A stretch of DNA of 7,474 nucleotides, from the NCBI GenBank assembly GCA_947629115.1, contig CANRCL010000055.1:1-7474 (forward strand), read 5' to 3'. The DNA is from an uncultured Bacilli bacterium. Lineage in GTDB: Bacteria; Bacillota_I; Bacilli_A; RF39; UBA660. This document shows, piece by piece, positions 1 through 5,250 of this stretch (position 1 is the first letter of the stretch; every line of letters starts with the position of its first letter). The notes under the pieces are model-generated. The model was not told where the DNA came from and did no database searches. It saw only the letters and a list, made by a program, of their open reading frames with translations. The translations under genes and the position numbers were made by a program.

Positions 1-318
1 TCTTATGGTATAGCGGATGCTGAAGAAAATCCTTTTGGTAAAAAAGCAATAGAAAATTACTATTTCACATTTACGGATGAAACTGAATATCAAACTTATG
101 TAACCGCTTTCCAAAATGATAAAACATTAACTATTAATGATATTACTGGTAATGCTAATAATGTAACATTTGATGATGAAAATCGAGTAATAACAATAAC
201 TTTAGATTTAGCCGAATCAGAAGTTAATACTAAATATGGAATTAATAATTTTACAAATTATAGTTCTATTAGAAGTTATTTTACAGGTTTAGGTTATACT
301 TGTACATATCAAAATTAA
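1..318 (+). CDS. C-terminal fragment of an unrecognised protein, 5' end outside window
   Basis: Frame 1 is open from the first base to a TAA stop at 316-318, giving 105 residues of the C-terminal part; the start lies upstream of the window. The fragment is rich in Asn, Thr, Tyr and acidic residues, has alternating hydrophobic patterns suggestive of beta strands (for example around ENYYFTF and RVITITLDL), and ends in SIRSYFTGLGYTCTYQN with a single Cys near the end. It has no membrane segment, sorting signal or catalytic motif. The composition is like extracytoplasmic domains or lipoproteins of low-GC Gram-positives. The closing pattern of a short helix followed by 'GY/F-T/K' is vaguely reminiscent of YehR-type (DUF1307) lipoproteins, but this is a weak impression. 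A hairpin terminator directly overlaps the stop codon, so this is the last gene of its transcript. Function unknown. Confidence 0.75.
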   Translation, partial: SYGIADAEENPFGKKAIENYYFTFTDETEYQTYVTAFQNDKTLTINDITGNANNVTFDDENRVITITLDLAESEVNTKYGINNFTNYSSIRSYFTGLGYTCTYQN

Positions 319-335
319 GGCGAAAGCCTTTTTTT
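317..335 (+). terminator. Intrinsic terminator after the partial gene
   Basis: AAGGC (317-321) pairs with GCCTT (326-330) around a GAAA tetraloop, and a run of seven T (329-335) follows. The hairpin starts inside the TAA stop codon. The short GC-rich stem, GNRA-type loop and U-tract are a classic Rho-independent terminator. Confidence 0.85.
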
Positions 336-337
336 AA

Positions 338-366
338 TGGAAAAATCATTTTTCCTATGATATAAT
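338..366 (+). promoter_or_regulatory. Extended -10 promoter for the cysteine desulfurase gene
   Basis: A perfect TATAAT (361-366) is preceded by TGA, making an extended -10 (TGnTATAAT). A partial -35, TGGAAA at 338-343 (4 of 6 matches), sits 17 bp upstream. The predicted start near 373 gives a leader of about 18 nt before the ATG at 391. The purine-rich AAAAGAG (374-380) is a modest ribosome binding site. The spacer is almost entirely a perfect palindrome, listed separately. Confidence 0.7.
339..355. repeat. Perfect 8-bp inverted repeat inside the promoter spacer
   Basis: GGAAAAAT (339-346) and ATTTTTCC (348-355) are exact reverse complements around one central C (347). The palindrome overlaps the end of the -35 hexamer and fills most of the spacer before the TATAAT. 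Predicted transcription starts downstream, so it would act as DNA rather than RNA. It could be a repressor operator, but the arms are AT-rich and chance symmetry is possible. Confidence 0.5.
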
Positions 367-390
367 TTTGAGCAAAAGAGATGATTAAGA

Positions 391-1518
391 ATGATTTATT
401 TGGATTATAGTGCAACAACTCCGGTCAATAAAGAAATATTAGAAAGTTTTAATAAAGCCTGTTTAGAATTTGTAGGTAATGCCAATTCATTACATAATTT
501 AGGGATTAAAACTAATAAACTTATTGAAAGCGCTACTAAACAAATTGCTGATATTTTAAAAATAAAACCTAGTGAAATTATATATACAAGTGGTAGTAGT
601 GAATCGAATAATTTGGCCATTAAAGGTATTGCTTTAAAACATCAAAATAAAGGAAAACATATTGTAGTTTCTAATTTTGAACATTCTTCAGTATATGGGG
701 CTTTAGATTATTTAAAAACATTAGGATTTGAAATAACTTATTTAGATAATGATGAAAATGGGTTAATAACTATTGAAAATATTCAAAACGCTGTTAGAAA
801 AGATACTATTTTGGTAATTATTAATCAAGTTAATAGTGAAACAGGATTAAAACAACCAGTAGAAGAAATAGGAAAATTTTTAAAAGAAAATTATAATTGC
901 TATTTTTTTGTCGATTTAACGCAAAGTGTTGGAAAAATAAAGACAGATTTATCTTATATTGATTTAGCAACTTTTTCGGCTCATAAGATTTATGGTTTAA
1001 AAGGAATAAGTTGTTTAATAAAAAAAGATGGTATTGTTATTGAACCGTTAATTCATGGTGGTAAATCAACAACGGCTTATCGAAGTGGAACACCTGCTCA
1101 TCCTTTAATTGTATCTATTTCTAAAGCCTTAAGACTTGCTACATTAGATTTAGATAATAAATATAATCATATTAAAATGTTAAATGATTATCTAAAAGTA
1201 AATTTAAAAAAATATAATGATGTTTATCTAAATAGTAATGAATATTGTATTCCCCATATTTTAAATATTAGTGTTGTTGGAATTAAAGCCGAAACTTTTA
1301 TGCATGCTCTTGAAAAATATGATATTTATGTTTCAACAAAATCGGCTTGTAGTGATGAAGATGCTTTAAGTGAAAGTGTTTTAGCCTTAACTCATGATAA
1401 AGAGAAGGCTCGTTCAAGTATTAGAATTAGTTTATCTTATTTAACTACTAAAGAAGAAATTGATAAATTTTTAGAGGCATTTGCTAATTGTTATCAACAA
1501 TTAAAATTAAATAAATAG
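391..1518 (+). CDS. Cysteine desulfurase, group I (NifS/IscS family)
   Basis: This 375-residue PLP enzyme would convert L-cysteine to L-alanine and hand the sulfur, as an enzyme persulfide, to iron-sulfur cluster assembly or tRNA thiolation in the cytoplasm. Visible family marks are the N-terminal YLDYSATTP (residues 3-11), TSGSSESNNLAIKG (66-79) in the cofactor-binding region, His98 in FEHSSV stacking on PLP, Asp175 and Gln178 in DLTQSVGK, the PLP lysine Lys199 in SAHK, Arg231 in YRSGT, and the sulfur-accepting Cys320 in STKSACS. The last motif, with its longer loop, places it in group I rather than SufS-like group II. Length is normal for the family. ATG at 391 gives the canonical N-terminus; an ATG at 381 runs quickly into a stop. 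Usual partners such as thiI, mnmA or iscU are not adjacent, so the sulfur acceptor cannot be told. Where most relatives have Gly or Thr before SAC, this one has Lys317. Confidence 0.93.
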   Translation: MIYLDYSATTPVNKEILESFNKACLEFVGNANSLHNLGIKTNKLIESATKQIADILKIKPSEIIYTSGSSESNNLAIKGIALKHQNKGKHIVVSNFEHSSVYGALDYLKTLGFEITYLDNDENGLITIENIQNAVRKDTILVIINQVNSETGLKQPVEEIGKFLKENYNCYFFVDLTQSVGKIKTDLSYIDLATFSAHKIYGLKGISCLIKKDGIVIEPLIHGGKSTTAYRSGTPAHPLIVSISKALRLATLDLDNKYNHIKMLNDYLKVNLKKYNDVYLNSNEYCIPHILNISVVGIKAETFMHALEKYDIYVSTKSACSDEDALSESVLALTHDKEKARSSIRISLSYLTTKEEIDKFLEAFANCYQQLKLNK

Positions 1519-1542
1519 GCATTTTAACTTGCCAATTTTTTT
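1518..1542 (+). terminator. Probable weak intrinsic terminator after cysteine desulfurase
   Basis: GGCA (1518-1521) can pair with TGCC (1530-1533) across an 8-nt loop, and seven T follow (1536-1542), then C and four more T. The stem is only 4 bp, so termination may be partial. The hairpin begins in the last base of the TAG stop. Confidence 0.5.
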
Positions 1543-1549
1543 CTTTTCA

Positions 1550-1569
1550 CATAATTTATAATGGGAGGG
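1550..1569 (+). promoter_or_regulatory. Candidate -10 elements and strong ribosome binding site of the collagen-like gene
   Basis: Two overlapping -10 candidates occur, CATAAT (1550-1555) and a perfect TATAAT (1557-1562), immediately followed by GGGAGGG (1563-1569), four A and the ATG at 1574. If TATAAT were used, the mRNA would start at or inside the ribosome binding site, so CATAAT or a promoter further upstream is more plausible. A TTGCCA (1529-1534, 5 of 6 to the -35 consensus) lies 15 bp before CATAAT, a short spacer. Read-through from the upstream gene is the alternative. Confidence 0.4.
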
Positions 1570-1573
1570 AAAA

Positions 1574-2305
1574 ATGAATAACGTTGAAAGAGCAAGATGC
1601 ATAATTGAACAATTCAATAAAAATTATCGACCAACTGGATGTTGCTGTATTGCTCAAAGTAATGTTGTTCCAGGAAATATGACATTATCTATTGGTACAG
1701 TAACTACCGGAGCGCCAGGAAGTGCTGCAGCAGCAAGTATTACTGGTACGGCTCCAAATTATTTTTTAAATTTAACAATACCTCAAGGTGCGACTGGCCC
1801 ACAAGGACCTCAAGGACCACAAGGTATTCAAGGTGAAATAGGCCCAACAGGACCTCAAGGAGAAGTGGGACCAACTGGTCCAGCATTAGCAGCAGTTTAT
1901 GGTGGCTTATATAATACAGCACCACAACAAATTGCTTTACAAACGGGTAATCCAGTATATCAAGTTAATTTGCCAACTCAACTTGCTAGTGAAAACGTAA
2001 CTTATACACCTACAAATAGTATTACTGTTGGCGAATCAGGTACTTATCTTATAACTTATAACAGTGATTTATCTGCTGATAACAATATAACTGCTACTAT
2101 TGCCGTTCGTAATAATAGTGGTAATTTAACACCTACTCAAACAACGGAAAGTTTAACAGCCACATCTGGAGCATTATTTAGTGGTACTATAATTACTTCA
2201 CTAGATGCTGGTGATATTCTAGATATTGCTATAACTTCTACTGAAAGTACTAACAATATCACTGTTGATAATGCAAGATTAACTGTTGTCAGAATTGCTG
2301 AATAG
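1574..2305 (+). CDS. Collagen-like protein with BclA-like C-terminal domain
   Basis: This 243-residue protein has three parts. The N-terminal region (1-71) contains a Cys cluster (Cys23-25, plus Cys9) and a Gly/Ala/Thr-rich segment ending in GTAPNYFLNLTIPQG, a preface common before collagen stretches in Bacillota. Residues 72-104 are eleven uninterrupted Gly-X-Y triplets, with Thr or Gln often in the Y position. Residues 105-243 are a beta-rich domain resembling the trimerising C-terminal domain (TNF/C1q-like fold) of Bacillus BclA. By family, such proteins form triple-helical surface filaments, best known on spore exosporia. There is no signal peptide, membrane helix or sorting motif, so how it would reach the surface is unclear; BclA itself also lacks a classic signal peptide. 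The start is fixed by GGGAGGG four bases upstream. The next gene is a glycosyltransferase, which fits a glycosylated collagen-like protein. A phage-type fibre origin is possible, but no phage genes are nearby. Confidence 0.85.
   Translation: MNNVERARCIIEQFNKNYRPTGCCCIAQSNVVPGNMTLSIGTVTTGAPGSAAAASITGTAPNYFLNLTIPQGATGPQGPQGPQGIQGEIGPTGPQGEVGPTGPALAAVYGGLYNTAPQQIALQTGNPVYQVNLPTQLASENVTYTPTNSITVGESGTYLITYNSDLSADNNITATIAVRNNSGNLTPTQTTESLTATSGALFSGTIITSLDAGDILDIAITSTESTNNITVDNARLTVVRIAE
1787..1885 (+). repeat. Eleven Gly-X-Y collagen triplets (degenerate 9-nt DNA repeat)
   Basis: These codons encode GAT, GPQ three times, GIQ, GEI, GPT, GPQ, GEV, GPT and GPA. The DNA is an imperfect array of units like GGACCTCAA. 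The block is short compared with many bacterial collagens and, being repetitive, may vary in length between strains. Three triplets have Thr in the Y position, the type of site that carries O-glycans in BclA. Confidence 0.9.
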
Positions 2306-2310
2306 AAATA

Positions 2311-2341
2311 AGAGAAAATGTTGAAAGGCATTTTCTTTTTT
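2311..2341 (+). terminator. Intrinsic terminator after the collagen-like gene
   Basis: A 10-bp arm (2311-2320, ending GAAAATG) pairs with 2329-2338 (CATTTTC and following T) around the 8-nt loop TTGAAAGG, with one G-T pair near the base. The T-run continues to 2341. It separates the collagen-like gene from the glycosyltransferase, although read-through is possible. Confidence 0.75.
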
Positions 2342-2373
2342 CTATTTTTAAAAACTTTTTTGGGCAAGTAGCA

Positions 2374-2390
2374 TACAATATTTTAGGTGA
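2374..2390 (+). promoter_or_regulatory. Candidate -10 and ribosome binding site deciding a TTG start
   Basis: TACAAT (2374-2379) is a 5-of-6 match to the -10 consensus; no convincing -35 is seen. AGGTGA (2385-2390) precedes the TTG at 2395 by four bases and matches the AGGTGAT before lysS. It supports the TTG as start, since the next in-frame ATG (residue 26) would remove the first part of the glycosyltransferase fold. Confidence 0.5.
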
Positions 2391-2394
2391 TATA

Positions 2395-3471
2395 TTGAAA
2401 AAACATAAAGTTTGTGTTTATGCCATTAGTAAAAATGAAGAAAAATTTGCTAAAAGATGGTATGAATCCATGAAAGAAGCCGATAAAGTAATTGTTTTAG
2501 ATACAGGTTCAACTGATAATACTGTGAAAATTTTAAAAGAATTAGGAGTTGATGTTTATGAAGAAACATTTAATCCTTGGCGTTTTGATACAGCAAGAAA
2601 TGCCTCTTTAGCATTGGTGCCTGAAGAATATGATATATGTGTTTGTACTGATTTAGATGAAGTTTTAGAAAGTGGGTGGAAAGATAAATTACTTAAGGCT
2701 TGGCAAGATGATACCACGAGATGTAAATATACTTATAATTGGTCTTTTGATGAATATGGAAAACCAGCCACTACTTTTTTAACCGATAAAATTCATCTTC
2801 GGAGTAATTATAAATGGACTCATCCCGTTCACGAAGTTTTAACTCCTTTAAATAAAGAACAAATGATAATATGTGAAGATATTATTTTAAATCATTATCC
2901 TGATAGAACTAAATCTCGTAGTAGTTATTTATCTCTTTTAGAATTAAGTGTAAAAGAAGATCCAACCGATGATAGAAATATGCATTATTTAGGAAGAGAA
3001 TATATGTATTATAAAATGTGGGATAAATGTATTGAAACTTTAAAAAGACATCTAACATTAGAAACAGCCATTTGGAAAGATGAAAGGTCAGCCTCAATGC
3101 GTTTTATTGCCCGGAGTTATAAAGCCAAAAAGAATTTAGAAGAAACTATCAATTGGTACCAAAAAGCCATAGAAGAGGCTCCTTATTTAAGAGAGGGCTA
3201 TATTGAACTTGCTTATACTTATTATGAAGATAAACAATATTTTTTAGCCTATGACTTACTTAAGAGATGTTTAAATATCAAAGAAAAAAGTCCATCTTAT
3301 ATTAATGAAAATTTTGCTTGGAATAGTTTTGTTTATGATTTATTAAGTATTTGTTCATTTAATTTAGAATATTATGAAGAAGCCTTAAGAAATGCTAAAA
3401 AAGCCTTAGAATTAGACCCTAATAATTTAAGATTACAATTAAATGTTGAAGAAATGGAAAAGTATGCTTAA
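2395..3471 (+). CDS. Family 2 glycosyltransferase with C-terminal TPR repeats
   Basis: This 358-residue protein is probably a cytoplasmic transferase moving a sugar from a nucleotide-sugar donor to a protein or glycan acceptor. Residues 1-150 are a GT2 (GT-A fold) domain, with the opening VCVYAISKNEE, the nucleotide-binding VLDTGSTDNT (34-43), RFDTARNASL (63-72), the metal-binding DXD-like DLDE (86-89), and WTHPVHEVL (141-149), a motif typical of the TPR-linked subgroup. Residues about 195-345 are helical repeats of TPR type, ending with a clear one (YYEEALRNAKKALELDPNN). There is no signal peptide or membrane helix. This arrangement matches SunS, the peptide S-glycosyltransferase of Bacillus, and SgtA, which glycosylates the collagen-like BclA3 in Clostridioides difficile. 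The collagen-like protein upstream is therefore the natural candidate substrate, but this is inferred from position and family. Translation starts at TTG. The gene converges with the sortase gene, 11 bp between them. Confidence 0.88.
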   Translation: MKKHKVCVYAISKNEEKFAKRWYESMKEADKVIVLDTGSTDNTVKILKELGVDVYEETFNPWRFDTARNASLALVPEEYDICVCTDLDEVLESGWKDKLLKAWQDDTTRCKYTYNWSFDEYGKPATTFLTDKIHLRSNYKWTHPVHEVLTPLNKEQMIICEDIILNHYPDRTKSRSSYLSLLELSVKEDPTDDRNMHYLGREYMYYKMWDKCIETLKRHLTLETAIWKDERSASMRFIARSYKAKKNLEETINWYQKAIEEAPYLREGYIELAYTYYEDKQYFLAYDLLKRCLNIKEKSPSYINENFAWNSFVYDLLSICSFNLEYYEEALRNAKKALELDPNNLRLQLNVEEMEKYA

Positions 3472-3501
3472 AAAAAGTGTTATTAATCTTTTAATAACAC
3501 T
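3470..3501 (-). terminator. Terminator of the sortase gene, overlapping both convergent stop codons
   Basis: A perfect 11-bp stem, 3476-3486 with 3491-3501 (arm AGTGTTATTAA), closes a 4-nt loop. On the minus strand it is followed by seven T (complement of A 3470-3476). The plus strand has no T-run after it, so it works chiefly for the minus strand. It contains the sortase stop codon, and its T-run includes bases of the glycosyltransferase stop. Confidence 0.8.
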
Positions 3502-5114
3502 GCATGAATAACTAAACGATTTTTTCCATTATCAGAACAAGTAGATAAAGTTAAGATTTTATCAGTTGGGGATACTGGCGTATTAAAATCATATTTACTA
3601 CGGTCAGTAATAAGATTTAAAAAGTCTTGAAATTTTTCTTCCGTACTAAAATCAGCAATTAAATAATCATTAGTGGCTTTGACAACATAAATTGAAAATA
3701 TTTGCCATTTATGATTTTCATAAAGAGTATCAAATTCAATAATTTGATTTTCTTTTTTGGTATACCATTCTGAATATTTGGCTTTATAAAGTGTTCCAAA
3801 CATAACTTTACTATAATACATATTATGACCAAAGATAATCGTATTTTGACTTAATTCTTTAGTATTAGCCCGATAATCCATAAATATCCAACCTGCTGAA
3901 TCTTTTTTATGATAAAAATTCTTACTTAAATAATAATCATTATCTTGGGCTTGAACTACGGGATAATCAACATTAGTATTATTGACTTTTAACCAACCAA
4001 CCGTATCTTCATTAATTTCTAATAAAGCAGCCATATTATCTTGAACTTTATATTCTTTTTGAATTGGTTTATCTTCTTCTTCATTATCGCTGTCTTCTTT
4101 ATCATCATCTTTAATTTCTTCATTGTTATCATCATCATTATTTATCTCTTCTTCAGGTGGTTTATAACTAGCAATGGCTTTTTCAATATCATTTTGAATT
4201 TCTTCTACTTTTTGCATGGAATTATAATTAGAAGCAAAGACATAAACTACAACTGAACTAACAATAAATAAAGCAATAAATATACAAGATTTAATAGTAT
4301 TTAGTCTAATTTGACTCATTAAATTATCTTCTAAATATTCTTCTGAATAATCAATTTTAAATTGAATACCATTTATTTTAGCATTCTTCTTATTAATTGT
4401 TTTTAAATATTCAATTAATTCAATATCATGAATATTATCTTTAATATGGATTTTAATATTTTTTAAACGATGAGTATATAAAATTTCTAATATATTTTCA
4501 ACATCATTTTTATCTAATTTATTAATATATATTTTCTTTAAATAACGATTAATATTAATAAATGATATAAAATCTTCTTCATCTTCTTTAGAAAAAGGTA
4601 ATTCAATATTAATAGATGTTTTATAATATAAAGATGAAAAATTTTCTAAATTATTTTGATGCATAAAATTACTAGAGAAGAGTATTTCATTTCTAGAATC
4701 TACAATAATCTTCTTTTCATCTAACATTTCTAAAAGAAATGTCGGTATATTATATAATGATACATATTTTATACTATTAGTATTAATAATTTTTTCACAT
4801 ATTTTATAAGTAACAATGGATTCTTCTAATAAATAAAGATTTTGAATTTTCGGAATATGACTAGAAATATGTAAAATTAAAGGAGCAATACTATTTTCTT
4901 TAATAATTAAAGTATTAACGTTATATTCTTCAACTAATTCTTTAACAAAATTATGAATTAATTTAACATTACTAGCAATATATTCATCACTAAATACTAA
5001 TTCATCTTGACTAATTACATTGGTATTCATTAAGTTTTTTTGTTCAGTATTTAAACGTTTTTTTACTTTAACTAGTAATTTATTATCTTTAATTTGAAAT
5101 AAAATCTTAATCAT
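3483..5114 (-). CDS. srtB: Class B sortase with a large cytoplasmic N-terminal domain
   Basis: A 543-residue membrane transpeptidase that would cleave a sorting motif in a secreted protein and join it to the cell wall. Residues about 355-543 are the sortase domain, with catalytic His430 (IIFGHNM), Cys526 (LTLSTCS) and Arg533 (NRLVIHAVL). The TLSTC motif, N-terminal helix and insertions fit class B. One membrane helix (276-295) is preceded by Arg270 and Lys275, so the N-terminus is inside and the sortase outside. A very acidic linker (319-349, mostly Asp, Glu, Asn) joins helix to enzyme. Residues 1-270 form a cytoplasmic alpha/beta domain I do not recognise; its alternating strand-helix pattern is faintly like leucine-rich or RNI-type repeats. 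Typical class B sortases are about half this length. ATG follows AAGGAG (5123-5128 complement) at 8 bases. The divergent neighbour carries a sorting signal and is the probable substrate. The sortase assignment is firm; the role of the front half is unknown. Confidence 0.9.
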   Translation of the reverse strand: MIKILFQIKDNKLLVKVKKRLNTEQKNLMNTNVISQDELVFSDEYIASNVKLIHNFVKELVEEYNVNTLIIKENSIAPLILHISSHIPKIQNLYLLEESIVTYKICEKIINTNSIKYVSLYNIPTFLLEMLDEKKIIVDSRNEILFSSNFMHQNNLENFSSLYYKTSINIELPFSKEDEEDFISFININRYLKKIYINKLDKNDVENILEILYTHRLKNIKIHIKDNIHDIELIEYLKTINKKNAKINGIQFKIDYSEEYLEDNLMSQIRLNTIKSCIFIALFIVSSVVVYVFASNYNSMQKVEEIQNDIEKAIASYKPPEEEINNDDDNNEEIKDDDKEDSDNEEEDKPIQKEYKVQDNMAALLEINEDTVGWLKVNNTNVDYPVVQAQDNDYYLSKNFYHKKDSAGWIFMDYRANTKELSQNTIIFGHNMYYSKVMFGTLYKAKYSEWYTKKENQIIEFDTLYENHKWQIFSIYVVKATNDYLIADFSTEEKFQDFLNLITDRSKYDFNTPVSPTDKILTLSTCSDNGKNRLVIHAVLLKD

Positions 5115-5122
5115 ATGATATT

Positions 5123-5161
5123 CTCCTTATTATTATAATAACACAATTTGACACTTTTTAA
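5123..5161 (-). promoter_or_regulatory. Sortase promoter and ribosome binding site (minus strand)
   Basis: On the minus strand, TTAAAA (5161-5156, 4 of 6 to -35), an 18-bp spacer and a perfect TATAAT (5137-5132) lead into AAGGAG (5128-5123), 8 bases before the ATG. A start about 7 bases after the -10 would place the ribosome binding site almost at the mRNA 5' end. TATTAT (5140-5135), preceded by TGT, is an alternative extended -10 three bases upstream that would give a slightly longer leader. Confidence 0.5.
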
Positions 5162-5191
5162 TAAAAAAATTAAAAAATTTAATAAAAAAAT
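5157..5191. repeat. Two perfect 14-bp A-tract direct repeats, 21 bp apart, in the divergent promoter region
   Basis: TTTAATAAAAAAAT occurs at 5157-5170 and again at 5178-5191, identical over 14 bases and offset by 21 bp, about two helical turns, with another six-A tract between (5172-5177). Copy 1 overlaps the sortase -35 candidate; copy 2 abuts the region expected to hold the -35 of the divergent gene. Possible roles are an UP-element or bent DNA, or a binding site for a regulator acting on both genes. Confidence 0.7.
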
Positions 5192-5245
5192 GTAGATTTT
5201 TGTATTTTTATGTTATAATGTTGACATAATAGAGAGTAGGAGAGG
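5191..5245 (+). promoter_or_regulatory. Extended -10 promoter and ribosome binding site of the surface protein gene
   Basis: TGTTATAAT (5211-5219) is an extended -10 with a perfect hexamer. The matching -35 position (TGTAGA, 5191-5196, 17-bp spacer) is poor, as often happens with extended -10 promoters. A start near 5226 leaves about 25 nt of leader. AGGAGAGG (5238-5245) precedes the ATG at 5251 with suitable spacing. Confidence 0.65.
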
Positions 5246-5250
5246 ATAGA

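Noticed and set aside
1787..1885. Short repetitive DNA as a CRISPR array or minisatellite element
   Set aside because: The repeats are in-frame 9-nt units encoding Gly-X-Y triplets, without spacers or dyad-symmetric repeats.
1574..2305. Collagen-like protein as a phage tail fibre from a prophage
   Set aside because: Some phage fibres have similar preface and collagen segments, but no phage structural, integrase or lysis genes are present, and the neighbours are surface and housekeeping genes.
4041..4256. Plus-strand frame encoding a very hydrophobic 71-residue peptide that looks like a membrane protein
   Set aside because: It is antisense to the acidic linker and membrane helix of the sortase. 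Asp/Glu/Asn codons read backwards give Ile, Phe and Leu, and no ribosome binding site is seen.
5148..5153. Perfect TTGACA on the plus strand (another at 5221-5226) as -35 boxes
   Set aside because: No -10 element lies 16-18 bp downstream of 5148-5153. The copy at 5221 lies after the -10 of the surface protein gene and would direct transcription from inside the gene.
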